From Ruminococcus sp. (GTDB lineage Bacteria; Bacillota; Clostridia; Oscillospirales; Ruminococcaceae), in assembly GCA_017526445.1 (NCBI GenBank), contig JAFXRI010000104.1, positions 1-54,336 of the forward strand: a stretch of 54,336 nucleotides of DNA, read 5' to 3'. Under the pieces are notes generated by a model. The model did no database searches, was not told the origin of the DNA, and saw only the letters and a program-made list of their open reading frames with translations. This document shows, one piece after another, positions 8,993-16,746 of the stretch (its first letter is position 1; every line of letters starts with the position of its first letter). A program made the translations under genes and the position numbers.

Positions 8993-9322
8993 CAGCAGGG
9001 GTGAGCTGCTGCGTCCCGACAGATCAATATTTCTGCTCAGTATCAAGGATAATACCCGCTGTATCCAATGGCAAGCGCCGTTTTTGGATATGGCGGGTAT
9101 TGCTGTTATTGTGATCTTCGCTGCAAACTGGTTCCCTGTTTTGACCTGAAAGCTGCCGGAATTATGACTGTATCTCCGTTGCATTATGTTTGTGATATAT
9201 TTATTATCAATGTGATATATAATCAAATTTAATCGGTATATAATAAATGTAACATAAGATAATGACAGTAATAAAATTGAAATATCAGAAATTTATCCGA
9301 GAAACAGTAAAGGAGATATGTT
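8993..9322. other. Intergenic region, rex to GH5
   Basis: It holds a long hairpin (9051-9101) and then an AT-rich promoter zone. TGTGATATAT occurs twice as a direct repeat 20 bases apart (9191-9200, 9211-9220). TATAAT occurs at 9218-9223 and 9239-9244, without a recognisable -35 element, which would fit an activator-dependent GH5 promoter. No gene is seen. Confidence 0.55.
9051..9101. repeat. Long hairpin downstream of rex
   Basis: AATACCCGCTGTATCCAA (9051-9068) pairs at 16 of 18 positions with TTGGATATGGCGGGTATT (9084-9101); a GGC/GCC pair extends the stem inside. No T run follows, so it may be a rex 3' stabiliser or processed end rather than a classic terminator. Confidence 0.7.
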
Positions 9323-10348
9323 ATGAAAAGATTTGAAGGCTTTATGAAAGGCATCAACCTCGGCGGCTGGCTCTCCCAGTATGAATCAGATAAGGAGCAT
9401 CTGGATAGCTTTATCACCGAGAAGGATATCGAGACTATCGCCGGCTGGGGACTCGACCACGTCCGTATCCCTGTGGACTATACCGTGTTTGAGACCGTTG
9501 AAGGCGAGCCTATCGGGACAGGTATGGAGTACCTCGAGAAGGCCTATCAGTGGTGCGATAAGTACGGTATCAATATGATAATCGACGTACATAAGACTTT
9601 TGGCTATTCTTATGAGGTGGCTTACGGCGAGTCCGGCTTCTTTGAGTCGGAGGCGCTCCAGGAGAGGTTTTATAAGCTTTGGGACCGCATAGCTGAGCGT
9701 TTCGGCGACAGACCTCAGCGCATCGCCTTTGAACTGCTCAACGAGGTGAATGATAAGGAGCTTTCAGATACCTGGAACCGCATCATCAGGACTGTTATCG
9801 CCAGGATCAGGAAGTTTGCTCCTGATACATTTATCCTCGTGGGAGGATACTGGAACAACTCGGTGGATGCTCTTGCAGATCTGGAAAAGCCCTATGATGA
9901 CAAGATCGTATATAACTTCCACTGCTATGATCCTTTCTTATTCACTCACCAGGCGGCCTATTGGGTACAGGAGATGAACCCCGATTTCCGCATCAGCTAT
10001 CCCGGCGATATCAAAGAGTACCGTGAGAAGATAAAGGAACTGGACCTTACCCGCATACAGGATTATCTCGACGTCCCCGACACCGGCTTTGACGCTGATT
10101 ATTTCATCAGACGCTTCTGCGGCGCAGCAAAGCTCTGCGAGGAGAGAGGCTGTGCGCTCTACTGCGGAGAGTACGGTGCTATCGAGAAGGCCTCCCCGGA
10201 GGACGAGCTCAACTGGTACAAGGACATCAACGCCGCCTTCGAGAAGTTCGGCATCGGACGCAGCGCCTGGAGCTATAAGAAGGTAGATTTCGGCCTTGTT
10301 GACGGCAGACTTGATGGGATACTTCCCGAGCTGGTAAAGTACCTCTGA
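9323..10348 (+). CDS. Intracellular glycoside hydrolase family 5
   Basis: This GH5 TIM-barrel enzyme, probably a beta-glucanase, cellodextrinase or mannanase, has 341 residues. Recognisable family motifs are GINLGGWL at the start, DHVRIPVDY, the acid/base Glu141 in FELLNEV, NFHCYDP, and the nucleophile Glu283 in CGEYGAIE. There is no signal peptide, dockerin or binding module, so it most likely acts on imported oligosaccharides. GGAGAT precedes the ATG. It is transcribed alone and followed by surface and sugar-uptake genes. The exact substrate cannot be read from the sequence. Confidence 0.93.
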   Translation: MKRFEGFMKGINLGGWLSQYESDKEHLDSFITEKDIETIAGWGLDHVRIPVDYTVFETVEGEPIGTGMEYLEKAYQWCDKYGINMIIDVHKTFGYSYEVAYGESGFFESEALQERFYKLWDRIAERFGDRPQRIAFELLNEVNDKELSDTWNRIIRTVIARIRKFAPDTFILVGGYWNNSVDALADLEKPYDDKIVYNFHCYDPFLFTHQAAYWVQEMNPDFRISYPGDIKEYREKIKELDLTRIQDYLDVPDTGFDADYFIRRFCGAAKLCEERGCALYCGEYGAIEKASPEDELNWYKDINAAFEKFGIGRSAWSYKKVDFGLVDGRLDGILPELVKYL

Positions 10349-10738
10349 CAGCATAGATATTATCGACCTCCACCATAAATTTTTAATATCCGCTGCGGCT
10401 GAAATATTGGCTGCGGCGGATATTAATAGTGAAGGTCAATCGCCTGAAACGGCTATATAAGGCGTTTTGACATAGGTCAGGCACCCTTATCTCAGGGCGC
10501 GTTACAGACGCTTATGATAGGACTTTGACATTAAGCAGATGATACGAATTACATTTCCTTGGTATTTTCGGTAAATCTGCGATATTGTAGATAAAACTAT
10601 GATACTAATATTAAATATATGGTATTATAATATATTAACATATATTATAATATAAACAGCGAAGGGGAATAGCCCCTTCTGACGGAAAAGCCCGAGAAGG
10701 AGACGGGCAGATCATATTTGAAAATGGAGGAATCACTT
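10349..10738. other. Intergenic region, GH5 to surface protein
   Basis: A strong hairpin lies at 10383-10426: TTAATATCCGCTGCGGC against GCTGCGGCGGATATTAA, 15 of 17 paired with a 10-base loop, without a T tract. From about 10540 the sequence becomes very AT-rich with several TATAAT-like boxes (10620-10655), but no single promoter stands out. Confidence 0.55.
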
Positions 10739-11527
10739 ATGAAAATCAGAAGAGTATTTGCAGGAATGGCAGCAGCAGTTATGGCAGCATCTATGATGGC
10801 AGTTTCAGCATCGGCTGCAACTACCAAGCTCCTTGATGTTGTACATCCCGACGAGGAGGATGCAAAGATCAATGACGCTTACTACAGCATCGGCGGTATG
10901 GGCTTCTTTATGAACAACAAGTGGGAAGGCTGGAACCAGGGCGACTGGTGCGGCATTGATGATGAGGGCAAGATCAGCATCGAGTATGAGATCAGCGACA
11001 TCCTGGCTGACAAGTCTATGTCGGGTGAGGGATCTCTGGGCTTCATGGGCCTTATGGTCTGCAATCTGCCTGACAACTATCCTTACGCTATCAAGGTGCT
11101 TGAGGCAACATTTACCGATCCTGAAGGCAAAGTTACCGAGCTCGACACCATTAAGGATGTTACAGTAGCTGAGGAGTTCCCCATAGAGGGCAACTTACGT
11201 CTCCTCGTTGCTCCTAACGACGTAATTGATGAAAAGACCGAAACGCTCAAGGCTAAGGCTGCACCCGAAGTTGCTGGCTGGGATGAGGCCGGCAAGTTCA
11301 ACGGCGGTACTCTGAAGATCACCGTTGACTTCAACGTAGAGCCTACAGATGACGGTTCTGAGGCAGATCCTGCTCCCGCTGAGGAAAAGAAGAAGGATGA
11401 TCCCGCTCCCGCAGAGGAGAAGAAGAGCGACGATAAGCCCGCAAAGACCGGTGCAGCAGCTACCGGCGCAGTTGCAGCAGCAGCTGTTGCAGCAGCAGCT
11501 ATCGTAGCTTGCAAGAAGAGAAAGTAA
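10739..11527 (+). CDS. Secreted surface protein with a sortase-like C-terminal anchor
   Basis: The protein of 262 residues has a clear signal peptide (MKIRRVFAGMAAAVMAASM..., cleavage near ASA-A), an all-beta-looking middle of unknown family (about 30-205), two near-repeats of DPAPAEEKK, and a C-terminus KPAKTG followed by an Ala/Val hydrophobic stretch and KKRK. This tail has the layout of a cell-wall sorting signal, although the pentapeptide is not canonical. GGAGG lies 8 bases before ATG 10739. It lies 111 bases upstream of the sugar-binding lipoprotein, suggesting a shared transcript. A carbohydrate-binding role is inference from context only. Confidence 0.82.
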   Translation: MKIRRVFAGMAAAVMAASMMAVSASAATTKLLDVVHPDEEDAKINDAYYSIGGMGFFMNNKWEGWNQGDWCGIDDEGKISIEYEISDILADKSMSGEGSLGFMGLMVCNLPDNYPYAIKVLEATFTDPEGKVTELDTIKDVTVAEEFPIEGNLRLLVAPNDVIDEKTETLKAKAAPEVAGWDEAGKFNGGTLKITVDFNVEPTDDGSEADPAPAEEKKKDDPAPAEEKKSDDKPAKTGAAATGAVAAAAVAAAAIVACKKRK

Positions 11528-11552
11528 GCCTTTCCAAAAATACAGGTCCTGC

Positions 11553-11582
11553 ATTGCTTCCCCGTCCGCGCGGGGAAGCAAT
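11553..11582 (+). terminator. Intercistronic hairpin
   Basis: ATTGCTTCCCCG pairs perfectly with CGGGGAAGCAAT across a six-base loop. No T run follows, so it may attenuate or stabilise mRNA between the surface protein and the lipoprotein rather than end transcription completely. Confidence 0.65.
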
Positions 11583-11638
11583 AGTTCGACCGTAAAGAGG
11601 AAACGATTTTTTGTTATGACTTTTCGGAGGAAATAGAA

Positions 11639-13108
11639 ATGAGAAATATGAAGAAATTTGCAGCCGGTGCAGCTGCAATGCTTATGGCGCTTTCAGTAAC
11701 TGCCTGCGGCGACAGTTCCAGTTCCGGAAACAGCGGCAGCGATACATCTTCTGCCGAGACCACTACTACCGTTGAAAAGAAACTTGACGAAAGCCAGCAG
11801 CAGGTCATTGACGACATAGCCAACGACAGCAAGCCCGAGGACAGAAAGCTCGAGAACACCAATATCAAGTGGTTCTCCTTCTGGGACATCAACCCCACCT
11901 CCAGCGAGGACAAGGAGATCGGCGTTGACCTGGCACTCTTCAAATCCAAGTATAACGGCACAATAGAGTATATATCGACTACCTGGGAAAAAAAGTTCGA
12001 TGACCTGGCAGCAGCTATCATGGCTGATGATGCTCCCGACTTCTGCGGAGCAGACGATATGGATATGTTCCCCAAGGGCGCTATCAAGGAAATGATCGAG
12101 CCGATCGATGACTACGTTGACTTCAACTCTGACCTTTGGAAGGATATCAAGAGCGCTTCCGACCAGTTTATGTACAAGGGCAAGCACTATGTAGGTATAT
12201 CCCGTGTTGACCCTGCTTATATCTGGATCTATAACAAGACCGTTCTCGAAGAGCTCGGTATCGAGGATCCCGCTGAGATGTATGCTGACGGCAACTGGAA
12301 CTGGGAAACTATGTCCGAGATGTGCAAGAACTTCGTTGATCCCGAGAACGATAAGTATGCCCTCGACGCATGGTATTATGAGAACGCTCTTACCGAATCC
12401 ACCGGTGTTCCGCTGGTCGGCATGAAGGACGGCGAGATCGTTAACAACATCGAGGATCCCAAGATCGCTAAAGTTCAGGAAATGATGTTTGAGCTTCAGA
12501 AGAACAACGTTGTTTATCCTAAGCACGAAAACGGTTGGAACGTTCGAGGCGGTAAGGATAAGTGGGGCACCGGCCTTGCTTCCGGCCTGACTCTGTTCTA
12601 TCCTATCGGCTTCTGGGCCATCGAGGATGCTCCTTCTGTAACTGCTCCCTTCGGTGACATCTCCAAGGGTGAGGTTATGTTCGTTCCCGTTCCCTGCGAC
12701 AAGGATTCTGATGCACAGTATATCCCGTCAAGAGTTCACGGCTTCTGCATCTGCAAGAAGGCCAAGAACCCCGAGGGCGTTGCTGCATGGCTCGATTGCA
12801 CACGTTATGCCGAGGCTGATCCCAAGGCTAAGGAGATCACTATCAATCAGCTGAAGAATGATTACGGCTGGACCGATGAGATGATCGAGATGCGCGACAA
12901 GATCTATGCTATGGCTGCTGAGCATCCTGTATTCGAGTTCGCAGCCGGCGTTAACTCTGATGTTTCCAGCATAACTGACGAGATCATCAAGAAGACCATG
13001 CATCCTTCCGATCCCGCAAGCTGGACCGAGACTGTTCAGGCCAACAAGAAGGCTCTCGATACCCTTATCCAGAGAGCTCAGGAGCAGGTAGCTGACAAGA
13101 AGAGCTGA
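11639..13108 (+). CDS. Extracellular solute-binding lipoprotein (sugar ABC type)
   Basis: This 489-residue lipoprotein starts with a signal peptide and lipobox SVTAC (Cys23), then a Ser-rich linker and a family 1 extracellular solute-binding fold; segments such as WFSFWDINP, GAIKEMIEPIDDYV, AYIWIYNKTVLEELGIEDP and DGNWNWETM are typical of oligosaccharide-binding proteins of ABC importers. No permease or ATPase for sugars is nearby, so it must work with a transporter encoded elsewhere. Ribosome site GGAGG precedes the ATG. The downstream AraC gene is a possible regulator. The ligand cannot be assigned. Confidence 0.9.
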   Translation: MRNMKKFAAGAAAMLMALSVTACGDSSSSGNSGSDTSSAETTTTVEKKLDESQQQVIDDIANDSKPEDRKLENTNIKWFSFWDINPTSSEDKEIGVDLALFKSKYNGTIEYISTTWEKKFDDLAAAIMADDAPDFCGADDMDMFPKGAIKEMIEPIDDYVDFNSDLWKDIKSASDQFMYKGKHYVGISRVDPAYIWIYNKTVLEELGIEDPAEMYADGNWNWETMSEMCKNFVDPENDKYALDAWYYENALTESTGVPLVGMKDGEIVNNIEDPKIAKVQEMMFELQKNNVVYPKHENGWNVRGGKDKWGTGLASGLTLFYPIGFWAIEDAPSVTAPFGDISKGEVMFVPVPCDKDSDAQYIPSRVHGFCICKKAKNPEGVAAWLDCTRYAEADPKAKEITINQLKNDYGWTDEMIEMRDKIYAMAAEHPVFEFAAGVNSDVSSITDEIIKKTMHPSDPASWTETVQANKKALDTLIQRAQEQVADKKS

Positions 13109-13162
13109 TCCTGCCCGATTTGATCAAACCAATTTCATAATATCTCCTTATTATCATGGCAC

Positions 13163-13190
13163 TGCGCCGGGCAAGCTTTGCCCGGTGCGG
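13163..13190 (+). terminator. Hairpin terminator after the solute-binding protein
   Basis: CGCCGGGCAA pairs with TTTGCCCGGTG around a very small loop, followed by a weak T-containing tail (TTTGTCAT). Confidence 0.65.
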
Positions 13191-13236
13191 TTTGTCATAT
13201 TACGGACAGAGGTAATTTTTTACAGCAAAAAAGCAC

Positions 13237-13265
13237 TTGATGTTACATTAATTCTGTGATATAAT
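13237..13265 (+). promoter_or_regulatory. araC-family gene promoter
   Basis: TTGATG (13237-13242), 17 bases, then TATAAT (13260-13265), with an extended -10 (TGATATAAT). The 17-mer at 13248-13264 is repeated in the GH16 promoter region. Confidence 0.8.
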
Positions 13266-13319
13266 AGATATGTTTGAGATATTCGTTTGCGATCATCGTT
13301 CAAGAAGAGGGTGACGAAA

Positions 13320-14072
13320 GTGAGCATAAGCAAGGAACTGAATTACCGGGAGTTTTATCAGCGCGAGAATGGCCTGCTCCATTCGCCGTATGAGAAGGAG
13401 CTGGAGTTTTACGCTGCCGTCAGCTCAGGCAATATCGAGCGCGTAAAGGAGCTTTATACTCCCCTGGCTGTGGAGGGCTATGGAAAGCTGAGCAAGGATC
13501 CGATCAGGAATATGAAATATCACCTTGTTATAACCATCGCTCTTATCGCGCGCTTCTGCATTGAAGCGGGTATGCCTATGGAGACAGCCTATACGATCAG
13601 CGATATATATATCAACCGTCTTGATGAGAGCACCACTGCCGATCAGCTTTCCGAGATCCATAGAGAGACCTTTCTGGAGTATGCCCGCCGTATGCAGAAG
13701 ATCAATTCGGGCGAGGCTTATTCCAAGCATATATTGGTCTGCCTGGACCTGATCTACGAGAATATCTATAAGGGCATCCGCGTGCAGGATCTTGCGGATA
13801 AGCTGGGGCTCACACCGCAGTATCTGTCCAAGCTGTTCAGGCAGGAGGTCGGCGTGACCATCTCGGATTACATTATGGCCAGAAGGATACAGGCTGCTGA
13901 GAATATGCTGAAATTCTCGGATTATACCCCCCTTGATATAGGCAACTATCTGAATTTCAGTTCACACAGCCACTTCATATACTGCTTCCGCAAGCGTACA
14001 GGTATGACACCTAAGCAGTACCGTGAGAACTATTTCCGTATGACCTGGCAGCCGGCTTCAGGAAATCAATAA
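13320..14072 (+). CDS. AraC-family transcriptional regulator
   Basis: The 250-residue protein has a C-terminal AraC DNA-binding domain with two helix-turn-helix units (IRVQDLADKLGLTPQYLSKLF and DIGNYLNFSSHSHFIYCFRKRTGMTPKQY). Its N-terminal half (about 1-145) is a helical sensor region typical of Ruminococcaceae AraC regulators near carbohydrate genes; no ligand can be named. GTG 13320 is selected because AGAGGG lies 8 bases upstream; the frame continues up to TTG 13287 without a better site. The position between a sugar-binding lipoprotein and a GH16 gene suggests it regulates glucan use. Confidence 0.88.
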   Translation: MSISKELNYREFYQRENGLLHSPYEKELEFYAAVSSGNIERVKELYTPLAVEGYGKLSKDPIRNMKYHLVITIALIARFCIEAGMPMETAYTISDIYINRLDESTTADQLSEIHRETFLEYARRMQKINSGEAYSKHILVCLDLIYENIYKGIRVQDLADKLGLTPQYLSKLFRQEVGVTISDYIMARRIQAAENMLKFSDYTPLDIGNYLNFSSHSHFIYCFRKRTGMTPKQYRENYFRMTWQPASGNQ

Positions 14073-14096
14073 TATTGCTGATTCTTAAATATTGAG

Positions 14097-14216
14097 TATA
14101 AAAGAAAAAAGAGTAAATAATAAATGGGGTGTGCATATTCGCACAGATCCCGGATCAGGTATCACCGCAGGTTATAGCCTGACCGTCCGTTATTATTTAT
14201 TCTTTCTTCTTTTTTT
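14097..14216. terminator. Large structured bidirectional terminator
   Basis: An A-rich arm (14097-14123, AAAAGAAAAAAGAG then TAAATAATAA) pairs with a T-rich arm (14190-14216). Inside are two smaller hairpins: TGTGC/GCACA near 14130-14145, and TCAGGTAT/ATAGCCTGA near 14155-14182. It lies between convergent genes and would give a T run in either direction. Confidence 0.7.
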
Positions 14217-14263
14217 ATTTCAGCGGCGGCAGGCATTATGTTTACCTGTACCGCCGCTGCGCT

Positions 14264-14608
14264 TCACGACAGCCCCATCGATACCGACAGAGCTGTATCT
14301 ACTGCCGACATCACGGCGTTGTCAAGCTCGCCCATGCGTTCCTTCAGACGGCGCTTGTCTAATGTACGGATCTGCTCCAGCAGTACGATCGAATCGCGGG
14401 TAAGTCCGCAGCATCCGCCGCCGACCTTTATGTGCGTGGGCATTTTCGGCTTTTCGAGCCTGCTGGTGATCGCTGCCGCTATGACCGTCGGAGAATAACG
14501 GTTCCCGATGTCGTTTTGGACTATCAGTACAGGCCGCAGGCCGCCCTGCTCCGATCCGACGACCGGGCTCAGATCCGCATAGTATATCTCTCCTCTGTGT
14601 ACTGTCAA
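14264..14608 (-). CDS. MazF/PemK-family endoribonuclease toxin
   Basis: MazF toxins cleave mRNA at short motifs. The 114-residue protein closely follows the Bacillus EndoA pattern: VHRGEIYYADLSPVVGSEQGG, RPVLIVQND, the TVIAAAITS strand and a conserved LDKRRLKERMG end. It starts at TTG 14608 (minus strand), with AAAGGAG 9 bases upstream; no ATG fits. A MazE or ribbon-helix-helix antitoxin is expected just upstream, but only a 23-codon frame without antitoxin features is present before nrdR. The antitoxin may be elsewhere, or this is a domesticated orphan. Confidence 0.92.
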   Translation of the reverse strand: MTVHRGEIYYADLSPVVGSEQGGLRPVLIVQNDIGNRYSPTVIAAAITSRLEKPKMPTHIKVGGGCCGLTRDSIVLLEQIRTLDKRRLKERMGELDNAVMSAVDTALSVSMGLS

Positions 14609-14798
14609 GCTGATGCACTCCTTTGCTTTTTGATCTCTGAGCTTATTATGTGCAATTTCGCTTAGGTTTAATCGCCTCCGGGAAAGTTTTGTTCCGAAGA
14701 TGTTCTGTCCTGCCTCCCGACGGCGCAGCTGTGAAGCATCCGCCTCTGCTGTATTATATGCAGGCGAACTTTACAGAGTTACGAAATATCGACGGCTC

Positions 14799-14827
14799 TT
14801 GACAAACTGTACAATTTATGGTATAAT
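14799..14827 (+). promoter_or_regulatory. nrdR promoter
   Basis: TTGACA (14799-14804), a 17-base spacer, and TATAAT (14822-14827). Transcription would start about 55 bases before nrdR. Confidence 0.88.
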
Positions 14828-14891
14828 TCACTTGTGGACAGTACAATATGCTGTTTATCATATCCGGTTACCGTACCAAGGAGAAATGATC

Positions 14892-15341
14892 ATGAGATGT
14901 CCGTTTTGCAATTTTGAAGATACAAAGGTAATAGATTCCCGCCCCAGCGAAGGTAAGAAGCGCAGAAGGCGTGAGTGTACGAATTGCGGCAAGCGCTTCA
15001 CTACCTATGAGGTGGTCGAGAAGCCCCTGCTTATGGTGTATAAGAGAGACGGCAGCTTTGAGCCCTTCGACCGTCAGAAGCTTTTCAAGGGCCTGCAGAC
15101 TGCTATCAAGAAGCGCCCAGTGAGCGTTGAGCAGGTCAATGAGCTGGTAGATGATATCGAGAATACATACGCCAACGCTATGCAGACCGAGACTACCACC
15201 AGCGAGATCGGAGACAGAGTACTTGCCGGGCTCAAGAAGCTGGACAGCGTGGCATATGTGCGCTTTGCATCGGTGTATAAGGACTTTGATAATGTGGATG
15301 ATTTCATCCAGATCATTACCGAGCTTTCCACAAGCAAATGA
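14892..15341 (+). CDS. nrdR: Transcriptional repressor NrdR
   Basis: NrdR represses ribonucleotide reductase genes when dATP/ATP fills its ATP cone. The 149-residue protein starts MRCPFCNFEDTKVIDSRPSE, with a zinc ribbon (CPFC...CTNC), then an ATP-cone domain (about 46-136). ATG 14892 is chosen: AAGGAG is about 8 bases upstream, and the alternative ATG 14886 is too close to it. Tandem sites fitting the NrdR consensus are found before nrdD in this same window. The last bases overlap the next gene (ATGA). Confidence 0.96.
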   Translation: MRCPFCNFEDTKVIDSRPSEGKKRRRRECTNCGKRFTTYEVVEKPLLMVYKRDGSFEPFDRQKLFKGLQTAIKKRPVSVEQVNELVDDIENTYANAMQTETTTSEIGDRVLAGLKKLDSVAYVRFASVYKDFDNVDDFIQIITELSTSK

Positions 15342-15553
15342 GTCTGTTTAAGAAATACAAGCCGTCAGCTCCCCCGAAGGGCTGTGAGGGGCTGGAGATC
15401 AGGACCGAGTCCAGCACCTGTACCGGGGAGACTGTTATCGGTTTTTACGATCCCGTCAGCAAGAAGCTCCTGTGCTCCGAGCTTGTGCGTTCCTCTGAGG
15501 ATATTGAGGCCTTCTGCCGGAAGTACGGCAGGGAGAGTGTAAAGAAAAAATAG
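15338..15553 (+). CDS. Small hypothetical protein coupled to nrdR
   Basis: A 71-residue protein of unknown family. It starts inside the nrdR stop (ATGA), so translation is probably coupled. It has three cysteines that are not arranged as a zinc ribbon, and a predicted beta strand TVIGFYDPVSKKLLCSEL, with a basic end (KKK). No membrane segment or signal peptide is present. A terminator follows closely, confirming that it is the last gene of the nrdR transcript. A role in NrdR function would be speculation. Confidence 0.75.
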   Translation: MSLFKKYKPSAPPKGCEGLEIRTESSTCTGETVIGFYDPVSKKLLCSELVRSSEDIEAFCRKYGRESVKKK

Positions 15554-15563
15554 CAGTTTCGCA

Positions 15564-15604
15564 GTGTGCCGCCTTTGTGCCTTTTCTTGGCGGCACGCTT
15601 TTTT
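15564..15604 (+). terminator. Terminator of the nrdR unit
   Basis: GTGCCGCC (15566-15573) pairs with GGCGGCAC (15589-15596), followed by GCTTTTTT. Confidence 0.88.
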
Positions 15605-15610
15605 ATATGC

Positions 15611-15650
15611 AAAAAAGAGGTCTGCTGCAAATTTCGTTTGCAGCAGACCT
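15611..15650 (-). terminator. Terminator of the GH16 gene
   Basis: On the minus strand, a perfect 14-bp stem (AGGTCTGCTGCAAA with its complement) and a five-base loop are followed by CTTTTTT. It serves the GH16 gene, convergent with nrdR. Confidence 0.9.
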
Positions 15651-15669
15651 TTGCTGTTTGTATGCTTTA

Positions 15670-16494
15670 TTATTCAGCTGTGAACCTTGCCCACTGATAC
15701 TCAGCGGTAAGAGGAGTGGTGCCGTCGTACTTGCCCAGCCAGCTGTCAACGCCGATGCCGTTCCATACGTTCATCATGATCTTGCTGGGAGTAACAGGGA
15801 TGTCCTTGTCAGCCTTGTGTACTTCCTTGCCGTCAACATACCAGGTGATGGAGTCCTTCGCCCAGCGGAAGCCGTAGGTGTGGAATTCCTCTGTGGCGTC
15901 AAAGCCCAGATCATAAAGCTTCTCGTGGTTGCCCTTGCCGTTGGTGAAGTAGTTGAACTGAACCTTTGTGGTGTCCTTGCCAAGGAACTCAATGTCTATC
16001 TCGTCCCAGGGATTGCCGTCAGAGGGGCCTGTGTAGGTGAAGAAGGAGGATACAACGCCTTTGTTCTTGATAGGCTTCATAGATACCTCGTAGAGGCCGT
16101 AGCCGTAGAAATCGTTGGTGCGGAACTCGCCGCCGGAATAGCTGTCATCCCACATCTTGTCGATGCGGAGCTTTAAAAGGCCGTCCTCGAATTTGGCGTT
16201 GTCAGACTTCCAGGTGCAGTTGAACATATTGCCGTTGGACCAGCCGTTGGATATCATCCATTTAACATCGTCCATGCCCTTTGAGAAGTCACCGTTGAGC
16301 GTATAAGGGGAGTCATCTTCAACGGGAGCGGCAGACTCAGCTGCGCTCTCGGCAGTGCTTTCGTTTGTGCTCTCAGCTGCACTCTCGGCCTTGCTGTCGG
16401 AAGCCTTTGAGCTTGAGCTGCTGTCGGACGACGAGCAGGATGCCAGTGTGAATACGGTGATCGCAGCGAGCAGGGTTGCAAGTAATTTCTTCAT
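15670..16494 (-). CDS. GH16 lipoprotein, licheninase-type beta-glucanase
   Basis: A 274-residue surface enzyme predicted to cut mixed-linkage (1,3-1,4) beta-glucan. It has a signal peptide with lipobox LASC (Cys20), a Ser/Ala/Glu linker to about 58, and a complete GH16 jelly-roll domain. The catalytic motif DEIDIEF is at 164-170, with Glu165 and Glu169 as nucleophile and acid/base in this family. [13 protein letters not shown] and GEFRT are typical of bacterial lichenases. The lipid anchor keeps it at the cell surface. It has its own terminator, and its upstream region shares a 17-mer with the araC promoter. Confidence 0.94.
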   Translation of the reverse strand: MKKLLATLLAAITVFTLASCSSSDSSSSSKASDSKAESAAESTNESTAESAAESAAPVEDDSPYTLNGDFSKGMDDVKWMISNGWSNGNMFNCTWKSDNAKFEDGLLKLRIDKMWDDSYSGGEFRTNDFYGYGLYEVSMKPIKNKGVVSSFFTYTGPSDGNPWDEIDIEFLGKDTTKVQFNYFTNGKGNHEKLYDLGFDATEEFHTYGFRWAKDSITWYVDGKEVHKADKDIPVTPSKIMMNVWNGIGVDSWLGKYDGTTPLTAEYQWARFTAE

Positions 16495-16585
16495 AACAGT
16501 TCCTCCTTAGTTATCATCTATATCGTGTCGGTCATTTCTGTCGGTTTCTTTCTCTGATTATATAATACACTATAAGAAGTAATAT

Positions 16586-16602
16586 TTATATCACAGAATT
16601 AA
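16586..16602 (-). promoter_or_regulatory. 17-base motif shared by the GH16 and araC promoter regions
   Basis: On the minus strand this reads TTAATTCTGTGATATAA, identical to 13248-13264 before the AraC gene. It covers a plausible extended -10 box in both places. No good -35 is seen here (GACACA at the expected place). It may be a regulator site or partly the promoter consensus. Confidence 0.5.
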
Positions 16603-16746
16603 CATTTGTGTCGTAAACGAAATACAAGTATCAAAAAGATGTTTCGCGATTTTGTTTTGGTTATAAGAGCTAATTTTTGGAAATTTTAGACATCAAATAT
16701 CCGGCACACGACATACGGAAAACTAAGCCGGCAAAGCGTTTCGCTG

